From Bacillota bacterium (GTDB lineage Bacteria > Bacillota > Clostridia > Lachnospirales > Lachnospiraceae): a DNA stretch of 32,210 nucleotides. The position numbers and the translations under genes were made by a program. Below are positions 1 through 7,656 of the stretch, in pieces. Position 1 is the stretch's first letter. Each line of letters opens with the position of its first letter. The stretch is from the NCBI GenBank assembly GCA_023450835.1, contig JAEXGM010000046.1:1-32210 (forward strand), in the 5' to 3' direction. The notes beneath the pieces were generated by a model. That model made no database searches. It saw nothing but the letters and a program-made list of their open reading frames with translations, and had not been told where the DNA came from.

Positions 1-611
1 GTTACAATGATTATGGTGTAGTTCTTCTTTAATTCCGAAGCAAGATCTTCAATTTTTATTGTAGATATGGGGTCAAGAGCTGAGGTCGGCTCATCCATTA
101 AAATAACCTCCGGTTCAATTGCAAGGGTTCTGGCAATACAGATTCTCTGCTGCTGTCCGCCGGATACCGCTAAAGCACTCTTCTTTAACTTATCTTTTAC
201 CTCATCCCAAATGGCTGCCTGCCTTAAAGATTTTTCTACCATTTCATCTAACGCGCTCTTTTTCTTAACCCCATGTATTCTGGGACCATAGGCCACGTTG
301 TCGTAAATACTCATGGGAAATGGATTGGGCTGCTGAAATACCATTCCGACTCTTGATCTTAACATGATAGCATCAAAATCCTTATAGATGTCCACACCAT
401 CAAGAGTCACTTCTCCGTTTATCTTAACTCCTTCAACCAGGTCATTCATTCTGTTTAATGTCTTTAAAAAGGTGGATTTTCCACAGCCTGAGGGTCCTAT
501 AAAAGCTGTAATCTTCCCTTGCTCTATGTTCATATTTATATTCTTAAGGGCCTGGAAGTTTCCATAAAATAAATCCAGATCCCTGACTGTAAATTTAACT
601 TTATCGCTCAA
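1..611 (-). CDS. pstB: Phosphate ABC transporter ATP-binding protein PstB (3' part off the window)
   Basis: ATPase subunit that powers the PstSCAB phosphate importer at the cytoplasmic face of the membrane. The visible 203 codons include Walker A (IGPSGCGKST, about residues 38-47), a Q-loop (VFQQPNPFPMSIYDN), the ABC signature (VSGGQQQR) and Walker B (VILMDEPTSALDP). All are typical of PstB; the family is about 250 residues, so roughly the last 50 are missing at the left edge. The start is a TTG at 609-611 (LSDKVKFTVRDLDLFYG) preceded by an AGAGAGG ribosome site; no ATG fits. It is the last visible gene of the minus-strand pst operon, 91 bp after pstA. phoU would be the expected next gene but is outside the window. 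Confidence 0.95.
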   Translation of the reverse strand, partial: MSDKVKFTVRDLDLFYGNFQALKNINMNIEQGKITAFIGPSGCGKSTFLKTLNRMNDLVEGVKINGEVTLDGVDIYKDFDAIMLRSRVGMVFQQPNPFPMSIYDNVAYGPRIHGVKKKSALDEMVEKSLRQAAIWDEVKDKLKKSALAVSGGQQQRICIARTLAIEPEVILMDEPTSALDPISTIKIEDLASELKKNYTIIIV

Positions 612-702
612 AATAACCTCTCTTCTGAATATTCAATCATTCATTGGATATTCTTTAATTTGTAATTGAGAAATACTTTTTCAACCTGTTCACCTACTAC
701 TG

Positions 703-1860
703 TTAGGCGTTACTCCCGGTCTTCTTTAAGAATGTCCTTGTTATCATCTTCGAAGCAACATTTAATAGTATGATAAGGACCAGTAATACTACTGCTATGG
801 AACTTGCGGAGCTTAAATCTCCTGTTTCTTTAATAAGCCAGTACATCTTTGTGGTCAAAGTTGCTGCCGAAGACTTTCCGCCTACCAGGCCTTGCGGTAT
901 CTGAGCAATTGTACCTGCCGTAAAGATGAGCGCTGCGGATTCTCCGACTATTCTGCCGATACTTAAAATAACTGCTACCAGAATACCAGGTAATGCACCG
1001 GGCAGGATAATTTTTGCAATCGTCTGCAGTTTTGTTGCTCCCAGTCCATAGGAACCTTCCCTGTAGGACCTGGGGATTTCTTTTAAGGCTTCTTCTGTGG
1101 TAGAAATAATAGTAGGCAGAAGTAAAATACTTAGAGTAAGTGAACCTGCCAATATGGAATACTGCATCTTAAGGGTCTGTACAAATAAGAGCATACCAAA
1201 AAGTCCATATATAATAGAAGGTATTCCTGCCAGGTTTTGTATAGCAAAACGGATGCTGCTTAGAATCCTTCCAGGTTTTGCATATTCATTCAGATAGATA
1301 GCCGCACTGATACCAATGGGTCCTGCAATTGCAAGAGATAGCAGGATAATATAGATAGTGGAGACAAACATCGGTACAATACCGCCGCCGGGCCTGACAA
1401 CTTTTAAACGCAGTGTTCCGTCACTTTCTTTCAACAGTTTTAAGGCATCTGCATAAGATATATCCGCGGTGTTATCACTGCCTATCTTGCTGATAATATC
1501 TTCCTTTTTCAGTCCATATGCCTCATTCTTTAAATTTACCGCACTATGAACTGCTGATTTTTTATCTATCTTTGTAATAATCAGGTTTTTCTCCCCTTCT
1601 TTTACGGTAATACCAAGGGAAGCAATATAATCCTGTGCATCTGTTCCTATTTTAGAAGCATCTGCTTTTACGTTTACAAAAGTGGTTTTATCATCCCAGT
1701 TCCTTGTCAGGAAATTCACATTGATACCGGGCAGCCCCTTGTAAAGTACAAAGCCGATAATAATAAATAAAATGCTTATGGTAATTCCGGTGGCCAGATA
1801 GATTAAACTTCTTAGCAGGCCATCTTTCATTTTTCTGTTGTTCCAGTTCTTATTATTCAT
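703..1860 (-). CDS. pstA: Phosphate ABC transporter permease PstA with PDZ-like extracellular insert
   Basis: Membrane permease subunit that forms the phosphate channel with PstC. The C-terminal ~225 residues match PstA: repeated membrane segments and the EAA-type coupling loop EALKEIPRSYREGSYGLGATKLQTI that contacts PstB. At 385 residues it is about 90-100 longer than the usual PstA (about 280-300). The extra length lies between TM1 (about 17-40) and TM2 (from about 160). Residues 92-157 there read like a PDZ domain: IITKIDKKSAV, then YGLKKEDIISKIG, then YADALKLLKESDGTLRLKV. This insert would face outside the cell. It sits between pstC (59 bp gap) and pstB. The permease call is secure. The PDZ call rests on pattern reading by eye. 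Confidence 0.93.
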   Translation of the reverse strand: MNNKNWNNRKMKDGLLRSLIYLATGITISILFIIIGFVLYKGLPGINVNFLTRNWDDKTTFVNVKADASKIGTDAQDYIASLGITVKEGEKNLIITKIDKKSAVHSAVNLKNEAYGLKKEDIISKIGSDNTADISYADALKLLKESDGTLRLKVVRPGGGIVPMFVSTIYIILLSLAIAGPIGISAAIYLNEYAKPGRILSSIRFAIQNLAGIPSIIYGLFGMLLFVQTLKMQYSILAGSLTLSILLLPTIISTTEEALKEIPRSYREGSYGLGATKLQTIAKIILPGALPGILVAVILSIGRIVGESAALIFTAGTIAQIPQGLVGGKSSAATLTTKMYWLIKETGDLSSASSIAVVLLVLIILLNVASKMITRTFLKKTGSNA

Positions 1861-1919
1861 TTTTGACCTAACCTCTTCCTTAATCGGCTGTTGAAAAACT
1901 GTTTTTATATAGAAATTAC

Positions 1920-2843
1920 TTATCTTAAAGGGCCTTCGTTTCCAAGTCTTTTTGTCAGCCGTATTAATGTAAAATTAATGACCATAATAAAAGTGAAAAG
2001 GATTACACCGGTGGCAAAGAGCATATCCTGATGCCTTCCGGAAGCATAGCTCATTTCCATTGCAATGTTAGTGGTCAAAGGTCTTACTTTTGAGAAAATA
2101 CTGGTAGGCAGACCGCCGATGTTATTTCCTGCAATCATCATAACCGCCATGGTCTCTCCGATTGCCCTGCCGATTCCAAGTACGGTAGCAGTCAATATTC
2201 CGGAACGTGCTGCGGGGACAACTGCCTGAAAGATTGTCTGTATCTTAGAAGCACCCAATCCATAGGAAGCTTCTCTGTATGATTTCGGTACTGCACGTAT
2301 ACTGCTCTCACTCAAGGATATAATTGTGGGCAGTACCATGATGGTCAGAACACAGATAACAGCCAGCAAAGACTGTCCCTGTCCTGTAGGGGATATTTTA
2401 TTAATTAAGGGTACGATAACTCCAAGGCCAAAGGCTCCGTATATAACGGACGGAATGCCGGCTAATAATTCTATTCCCGGCTTAATAACTGAAACTAATT
2501 TTTTAGGTGCTAATTCGGCGATAAATACAGCTGTCAATAAACCGATTGGAACCCCGAGCACAATTGCGCCCAGGGTTGCAAATAAGGATCCTACTATCAT
2601 ATAGAGTATTCCGAAAACATTGTTGTTCGGATCCCATTTTAATCCGGTTATAAATTCAAGAAAGCTGTAAGCATCTTTTCCGAAGAAGGGTTTTAATCCC
2701 TTTGCGAATACGAAGACGATAATTGCGACAACACTCAGAACACTGACCAACGCACTTAAGAGAAAAATCATCCGGAACAGTATTTCCTTATATTCTACTG
2801 CTTTGCCCGCCTTGTTTTGATTGCTTACGTTCTTTCTCATCAT
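1920..2843 (-). CDS. pstC: Phosphate ABC transporter permease PstC
   Basis: Second permease subunit of the phosphate importer. Its 307 residues fit the family. It has a first membrane segment at about 25-50, a short outer loop (GLKPFFGKDAYSFLEFITGLKWDP), then five more segments. The coupling loop reads ESSIRAVPKSYREASYGLGASKIQTIFQAVVPAARSGI. Unlike PstA here, the first outer loop has normal length. The ATG overlaps the pstS stop by four bases (ATGA at 2840-2843), so translation is probably coupled to pstS. A second in-frame ATG follows directly and could serve instead. Confidence 0.95.
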   Translation of the reverse strand: MMRKNVSNQNKAGKAVEYKEILFRMIFLLSALVSVLSVVAIIVFVFAKGLKPFFGKDAYSFLEFITGLKWDPNNNVFGILYMIVGSLFATLGAIVLGVPIGLLTAVFIAELAPKKLVSVIKPGIELLAGIPSVIYGAFGLGVIVPLINKISPTGQGQSLLAVICVLTIMVLPTIISLSESSIRAVPKSYREASYGLGASKIQTIFQAVVPAARSGILTATVLGIGRAIGETMAVMMIAGNNIGGLPTSIFSKVRPLTTNIAMEMSYASGRHQDMLFATGVILFTFIMVINFTLIRLTKRLGNEGPLR

Positions 2844-3763
2844 TTATCTAATTTTATTCCTCCGTGTTTCTCTACAAATGCCTGACCATCATCACTCAGT
2901 GAGAATTCTACGAATGCTTTTGCAGCAGCTGATGCTTTTGCATCATTATATACGAAGAGGAAAGGTCTTGAGAGTACATATTCGCCAGACTTTGCATTTT
3001 CAGGAGTTCCTTCTACACCGTTTACAGTAAGAGACTTAACTGTGTTATCGATGAAGGAGAAGGATACATAACCAATAGCATTTTCGTTTCCGGCTACTGC
3101 TGTCTGAACATTACCGTTTCCTTCAGCAACTGTTGCGTCCTCTGTTAATCCGCCGGCATCTTCTAACTTCACAAGTTCTTCAAATGCACTTCTGGTACCG
3201 GAAGCACCTTCTCTGGATACTACTACGATTTTAGCATCATTTCCGCCAACATCTTTCCAGTTTGTAATCTGACCGGAGAAAATCTTTGCGAGATTCTCAG
3301 TAGAGATATCTGTTACAGGGTTTGCAGGATTAACTGCAATTGCAATGCCGTCATAAGCAAAAACTGTTTCTTTTAAGCCTGCTGTCTTCTCGTCATCTTT
3401 TAAATCTCTGGAAGAAGCACCGATATCATTTGCTCCTGAGATAGCATCTGCAATACCAGCAGAAGAACCGGTTCCTGTATAATTAATTGTTACATCAGGA
3501 TTGTTAGCTGTAAATTCATCAATCATATCATTTAATATCTTGTCAACAGATGTGGAACCTGTTATAGTTACTGTTCCGGATAAGTTTTCTGTTGCAGGTG
3601 TGTCTGTTGCTGCAGGTGTATCAGTTGCTGTATCTGTAGCTTCCTGTGTAGGTGTTGTTGTATTGGAATCGGATGTATTATTTGTCTTGCTTCCACATCC
3701 TCCAAGAATACCTACAAGTGCAATTGTTAAAAGAACTGCCAAAGCTTTATTTTTTAGCTTCAT
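2840..3763 (-). CDS. pstS: Phosphate-binding lipoprotein PstS
   Basis: Extracellular phosphate receptor that delivers Pi to PstCA. The N-terminus is a lipoprotein signal (MKLKNKALAVLLTIALVGILGGC) with the lipidated Cys at residue 23. A low-complexity Thr/Asp/Ala/Pro linker with repeated ATDTPA-like units follows (about 30-58), probably a tether. The binding domain shows the family motifs TGSTSV, YTGTGSSAGI, IGASSRDLK and SREGASGTRSAF, which line the phosphate site. The start has a strong AGGAGG site. It is the first gene of the operon, and a PHO-box-like repeat lies about 105 bp upstream, so phosphate starvation control is likely. Confidence 0.96.
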   Translation of the reverse strand: MKLKNKALAVLLTIALVGILGGCGSKTNNTSDSNTTTPTQEATDTATDTPAATDTPATENLSGTVTITGSTSVDKILNDMIDEFTANNPDVTINYTGTGSSAGIADAISGANDIGASSRDLKDDEKTAGLKETVFAYDGIAIAVNPANPVTDISTENLAKIFSGQITNWKDVGGNDAKIVVVSREGASGTRSAFEELVKLEDAGGLTEDATVAEGNGNVQTAVAGNENAIGYVSFSFIDNTVKSLTVNGVEGTPENAKSGEYVLSRPFLFVYNDAKASAAAKAFVEFSLSDDGQAFVEKHGGIKLDK

Positions 3764-3867
3764 TATTTTTTTCCTCCTTGATTGGGAATCCCCCTGTTAT
3801 GTTTCTTAGTTGTCTTACTTACAGGTTACATTCTACTATCCCTTTGTAATCGGCATATTTTTTGAAT

Positions 3868-3885
3868 GTAAAGTTTTTGTAAAGT
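3868..3885 (-). promoter_or_regulatory. PHO-box-like direct repeat upstream of pstS
   Basis: On the minus strand two CTTTACA units occur with an exact 11-bp period, about 105 bp before the pstS start. PhoP/PhoB-type regulators bind 6-7 bp direct repeats spaced by one helical turn. No convincing -10 at standard spacing was seen, so the exact promoter is not assigned. Confidence 0.5.
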
Positions 3886-4147
3886 CTCACAACCCGCATA
3901 AAATCAATAAAAAACGGCCTTCTAATACTATTTTTACAAATAAATCAAAGAAATAACCGGACTCCCCTGCTTTTTTTTACACTTTATTTCGCCAAATTTT
4001 TGCTCCTTTTACATACCAAATTTCACCACATCAAACGTAATTATAATAATAAAATCATAACTCTTCATTCTTCTCTAATACTCTTCTCTATACTCTCCTG
4101 CATTGCATCTTGTAAACCAATCCAACTAAATTTAATGAACGTAAACA

Positions 4148-4378
4148 GATGGCCAGGGTAGATATTTTTTCATTTTTCCTCGAGGGGTCCCTTATGACAC
4201 TTAAGGCTTAGAAAACATAACTAGATAAAACAGTGCCACTGTCTGAGCACTGTAAACTCCCGCCTCCCCATCTTCACAGCGAGTTTGGCACTGCTTTATC
4301 TGTCAGTTATGTTTTCTAAACCTTTAGTGGAGTATGGGTTCCCGAGGGAAAAACGAAAAAATATCTACCCTGGCCATC
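4148..4378. repeat. 231-bp long inverted repeat (MITE-like element or structured RNA)
   Basis: Left arm 4148-4238 and right arm 4286-4378 are near-perfect inverted copies around a 47-nt loop. Outer ends (GATGGCCAGGGTAGATATTT and its complement) match exactly for about 24 bp. Inner stretches (TTAGAAAACATAACT, CAGTGCCA) also match. A mispaired part lies at about 4180-4201 opposite about 4325-4350. No ORF and no clear target duplication were seen. It lies between divergent genes, where no terminator is needed. The three simple mismatches in the paired arms would all be G-U pairs if the minus strand is transcribed and A-C mismatches if the plus strand is. The rest of 3764-4490 holds the PHO box, the 4424-4452 promoter and otherwise plain AT-rich DNA. 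Confidence 0.85.
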
Positions 4379-4423
4379 GTCCGCCCCCATAAACTTATCT
4401 TAGTTATATACCTACATTTTAAA

Positions 4424-4452
4424 TTTACATTGCCTCCCCCCTATGTTAAAAT
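4424..4452 (+). promoter_or_regulatory. Sigma-A-type promoter for the dCMP deaminase gene
   Basis: TTTACA (4424-4429), a 17-bp spacer and TAAAAT (4447-4452), giving a predicted start about 30 bp before the ribosome site of the downstream gene. Confidence 0.65.
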
Positions 4453-4490
4453 AAATCTATATTTGATGAGAGTTACAGGAGGATAAGGGA

Positions 4491-4970
4491 ATGAAAAAGC
4501 AAGACTATATAACTTGGGATGAATATTTTATGGGCATTGCAATTTTTTCTGCCGAACGAAGCAAAGATCCCAGCACCAGCGTAGGTGCCTGCATTGTAAG
4601 TGAAGACAACAAAATACTTTCTGTCGGCTATAATGGTATGCCAATCGGCTGTTCCGACGATGAATTCTCCTGGGAGCGGGAAGGAAACCCTCTTGACACG
4701 AAGTACTTCTATGTCTGCCACGCCGAAATGAACGCTATTCTTAATTACACCGGTCCCGACATGAAGGGTGCTAAGCTTTATGTCACTTTATTTCCCTGTA
4801 ATGAGTGTACAAAGGCGATTATTCAAAAGGGAATTACGGAAATTATCTATTTATCGGACAAGTATGCCGACACTGACGCCACAAGAGCTGCGAAGAAGAT
4901 GTTAGATGCAACCGGTACTTCCTACCGGAAATACCAGCCTATCAACCGTGAAATCACAATTTCTCTTTAA
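4491..4970 (+). CDS. dCMP deaminase (ComEB-like cytidine/deoxycytidylate deaminase)
   Basis: Cytosolic zinc enzyme that deaminates dCMP to dUMP, feeding thymidylate synthesis. The deaminase signature is complete: CHAEMNAI with zinc ligand His77 and the proton-shuttling Glu79, then PCNEC with zinc ligands Cys103 and Cys106. The N-terminal WDEYFMGIAIFSAERSKDPSTSVGACIV stretch is typical of dCMP deaminases rather than tRNA or guanine deaminases. Its 159 residues fit the family. The start follows GGAGGATAAGGGA and a good promoter. It is the first of two plus-strand genes; the amidase follows after 92 bp. Confidence 0.92.
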   Translation: MKKQDYITWDEYFMGIAIFSAERSKDPSTSVGACIVSEDNKILSVGYNGMPIGCSDDEFSWEREGNPLDTKYFYVCHAEMNAILNYTGPDMKGAKLYVTLFPCNECTKAIIQKGITEIIYLSDKYADTDATRAAKKMLDATGTSYRKYQPINREITISL

Positions 4971-5062
4971 TTTTATAAGATTCTTTGTAATAATGTAAAA
5001 ATAAAAATTGAAAATCTTCTATATACTAAGATTAACACCAGAAAATAAAAGGATATATACTC

Positions 5063-5752
5063 ATGACTGCCAAGGAGAAACGCCGCAGGAAAAGGCATCA
5101 GAACAGGTTAATTCGCATTACTGCAATCACCAGCCTGTGTATGATAATGACTGCTATTATTGCTGTTATGCTGATTTCTGTAATCAAACACCAAAGAGAA
5201 AACTTTTATGGTTTCGCTTATGACACCATAGACCCTCCTCCCATAATAGGGGACCTGCTTACGCCAAATGACTATTCGAGATGCGAAGAACCACTGAAAA
5301 AAGTTCGGGGAATTGTAATTCACTACACTGCCAACCCCGGCACTTCCGCTGAGGCAAACAGGAATTACTTCGAGAATTTAAAGTTACAGACAAAAGTCTC
5401 TGCCAGCAGCCATTTCGTAATCGGATTGGAAGGTGAGATCATTCAGTGTATTCCCTTGGATGAAATATCTTTTGCTTCCAATGATAGAAATGACGATACT
5501 ATTTCTATTGAATGCTGTCACCCGGATGCTACCGGCAAGTTCAATCAGAAGACCTATGATTCCCTGGTGGCGCTTTCGGCCTGGCTATGCGGTAAATATG
5601 GACTTGATGAAAAAGATATTTTAAGACACTATGATATAACCGGCAAACTATGCCCCCTTTATTATGTAAAACATGAGGATGCATGGGAAACCCTGAAAGA
5701 TGATATTATTGCCTATTTAAAAGAAAAAGAAGCCACAGCCAAATTAGGCTGA
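5063..5752 (+). CDS. Membrane-anchored N-acetylmuramoyl-L-alanine amidase (Amidase_2/PGRP fold)
   Basis: Probable peptidoglycan hydrolase that cuts the bond between N-acetylmuramic acid and L-alanine. A very basic N-terminus (KEKRRRKRHQNR) is followed by one membrane segment (about 18-40) with no signal-peptidase site evident, so it is likely a type II anchored protein. The catalytic domain covers about 75-220. Zinc ligands are His87 (GIVIHYTANPG), His189 (ILRHYDITGK) and Cys197 (LCP). SSHFVIG and the DTISIECCHP segment also match the family. The start follows AAAGGA at usual spacing. The partner in growth, sporulation or recycling cannot be told from context. Confidence 0.88.
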   Translation: MTAKEKRRRKRHQNRLIRITAITSLCMIMTAIIAVMLISVIKHQRENFYGFAYDTIDPPPIIGDLLTPNDYSRCEEPLKKVRGIVIHYTANPGTSAEANRNYFENLKLQTKVSASSHFVIGLEGEIIQCIPLDEISFASNDRNDDTISIECCHPDATGKFNQKTYDSLVALSAWLCGKYGLDEKDILRHYDITGKLCPLYYVKHEDAWETLKDDIIAYLKEKEATAKLG

Positions 5753-5763
5753 GACTTCTTTTT
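5724..5763 (+). terminator. Rho-independent terminator overlapping the amidase 3' end
   Basis: A-rich 5' arm with AGAAG (5728-5732) pairs with CTTCT (5755-5759), with inner AGCC/GGCT pairs (5737-5740 and 5747-5750), followed by a T run at 5759-5764. The amidase stop codon lies inside the hairpin. Confidence 0.65.
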
Positions 5764-5800
5764 TCTATATTAAAACATGACCTTTCAATAATTCATAATC

Positions 5801-5872
5801 TCCAATGCATATCGCAGACTGCACGATACTGCTTAAACAGAAAGTTTGAAAATGCAGCGCATTTTTCAAACT
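5801..5872 (-). repeat. R1 intergenic repeat, copy 1 (3' of guaB)
   Basis: Minus-strand core AGCAGTATCGTGCAG followed by CTGCGATATGC is shared with copies at 14341 and 18735. It is preceded on that strand by a hairpin AGTTTGAAAAATGC / GCATTTTCAAACT (5843-5872) that begins in the guaB stop codon. That hairpin probably acts as the guaB terminator, although its U-tract is weak. Confidence 0.6.
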
Positions 5873-7325
5873 ATTCCTCTACACTGTAGTTAGGAGCTTC
5901 CTTGGTGATGTGAATATCATGAGGATGGCTTTCCTTCAGAGAAGCAGCAGAAATCTTTACAAAACGTCCATTCTGCTTAAGGTCTTCAATGGTTTTGGTT
6001 CCGCAATATCCCATACCGGATCTGAGGCCTCCGATTAACTGGAATACGGTGTCCTCTACCGTGCCCTTGTAAGCAACTCTTCCTTCGACACCTTCCGGTA
6101 CTAACTTTTTAGCATTACTCTGGAAATATCTGTCCTTACTTCCGTTTTCCATAGCGGCAATGGAGCCCATGCCACGGTAAACTTTATATTTTCTTCCCTG
6201 GAATAATTCAAATTCTCCGGGACTCTCATCACAGCCTGCGAAAATGCTTCCCATCATACAAAGGTTTGCACCGGCGGCAATCGCCTTTGTGATATCACCG
6301 GAATACTTGATACCGCCATCTGCAATTACCGGAATACCATATTTCTTAGCTGCTTCATAGGAATCCATAATAGCGGTTACCTGAGGAACGCCAATACCTG
6401 CAACTACTCTTGTAGTGCAAATAGAACCAGGTCCGATACCTACCTTAACAGCGCTGACACCGGCTTTAATCAAATCTTCCGTGGCTTCCTTGGTTGCTAT
6501 GTTACCGGCAATAATCTGAAGCTCCGGATAAGCATCTCTTACCATACGTACTACTTTTAATACATTAGCAGAATGGCCATGGGCCGTATCAATAACAATA
6601 GCATCTACTTTAGATTTTACCAGAGCCTCCACTCTTTCTAAGATATTTGCCGTAACTCCCACTGCTGCCGCACAGAGAAGTCTTCCCTGGGCATCCTTTG
6701 CAGAGTAAGGATATTTAATCTGCTTTTCAATATCTTTAATTGTAATCAGACCGGATAAATTACCGTCCTGATCAACAATAGGAAGTTTCTCTTTTCTGGC
6801 GGAAGCAAGTATTTTCTTCGCCTCCTCCAAAGTAATTCCCACAGGTGCAGTAATAAGCCCTTCTGAGGTCATACTGTCTTTAATCTTCTTGGAATAATCC
6901 GTTTCAAACTTAAGATCACGGTTTGTAATAATACCGACCAGGCGTTTACCTTCTGTAATAGGAACTCCGGATATACGATACTTGGCCATCAGCTCATTGG
7001 CATCCTCCAAGGTATGCTCCGGTGATAAATAAAAGGGGTCTGTAATAACACCATTCTCGGATCGTTTTACCTTGTCCACCTCTTCTGCCTGTTTTTCAAT
7101 GGACATGTTTTTATGAATTACACCGATTCCGCCCTGTCTGGCCATTGCTATAGCCATTCTGTGTTCTGTTACCGTATCCATTCCCGCACTCATCATAGGA
7201 ATGTTAAGTTTAATTGTCTTTGTCAGATAAGTTGATACATCTACTTCATTGGGTATCACTTCTGAAAAGGCTGGTACCAGTAAGACGTCATCAAAGGTAA
7301 TACCATCACCGATAATAGTTCCCAT
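5871..7325 (-). CDS. guaB: IMP dehydrogenase
   Basis: Oxidises IMP to XMP with NAD+, the committed step of GMP synthesis. The 484 residues match the full-length bacterial enzyme. The TIM barrel is interrupted by a CBS-domain pair at about 92-205 (a nucleotide-sensing regulatory module). The catalytic loop GIGPGSICTTRVVAG places the nucleophile at Cys303. MMSAGMDTVTE, GGIKYSGDI and the flap motif YRGMGSIAAM are present. The start has a GAGGAAAATAAG ribosome site and a consensus promoter 58 bp upstream. It is monocistronic, between divergent and convergent neighbours. Confidence 0.97.
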   Translation of the reverse strand: MGTIIGDGITFDDVLLVPAFSEVIPNEVDVSTYLTKTIKLNIPMMSAGMDTVTEHRMAIAMARQGGIGVIHKNMSIEKQAEEVDKVKRSENGVITDPFYLSPEHTLEDANELMAKYRISGVPITEGKRLVGIITNRDLKFETDYSKKIKDSMTSEGLITAPVGITLEEAKKILASARKEKLPIVDQDGNLSGLITIKDIEKQIKYPYSAKDAQGRLLCAAAVGVTANILERVEALVKSKVDAIVIDTAHGHSANVLKVVRMVRDAYPELQIIAGNIATKEATEDLIKAGVSAVKVGIGPGSICTTRVVAGIGVPQVTAIMDSYEAAKKYGIPVIADGGIKYSGDITKAIAAGANLCMMGSIFAGCDESPGEFELFQGRKYKVYRGMGSIAAMENGSKDRYFQSNAKKLVPEGVEGRVAYKGTVEDTVFQLIGGLRSGMGYCGTKTIEDLKQNGRFVKISAASLKESHPHDIHITKEAPNYSVEE

Positions 7326-7382
7326 CTTATTTTCCTCACTTTCTTTTCTGATAAATTATTCGATTTTTAGTTAATTTTTAAA

Positions 7383-7411
7383 AGTATAACCAATTAGAAA
7401 CCGCTTGTCAA
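7383..7411 (-). promoter_or_regulatory. Consensus sigma-A promoter of guaB
   Basis: On the minus strand, TTGACA (7406-7411), a 17-bp spacer and TATACT (7383-7388). The implied leader is only about 50 nt, with no room for a purine riboswitch. The rest of the 331-bp spacer, up to the chemoreceptor gene at 7657, is AT-rich with nothing further I can name. Confidence 0.8.
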
Positions 7412-7656
7412 CTAGTAAAAGCAGTTTTTGTCCCTCATCAGCATACAGATTTTAAGAGATGTCTTTCCGGAGTAAACATACGTCTTTCAATATAACACAA
7501 TGTAAATTTTTTTATTTTTTTATCAAAAATTATCATATTTTAAAATACGTTAATAATCATATAATATAAAAGTTACATAAGGACTTTATAATTAAAATGA
7601 TTTAGCCTGCCACTATAGGCCTTAAAACTGTAAAATGATAGAAAGGGGATTAAAAC

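Noticed and set aside
4148..4378. Treating the long palindrome as an ordinary terminator
   Set aside because: It lies between divergent genes, has no proper T-tract at either end and is far longer than terminators elsewhere in the window.
5008..5223. Small plus-strand frame overlapping the amidase start
   Set aside because: It overlaps the amidase gene in another frame, has no ribosome site and no family resemblance.
7326..7656. Purine riboswitch in front of guaB
   Set aside because: The consensus promoter at 7383-7411 leaves a leader of only about 50 nt, and no purine-riboswitch core sequence was seen on the minus strand.
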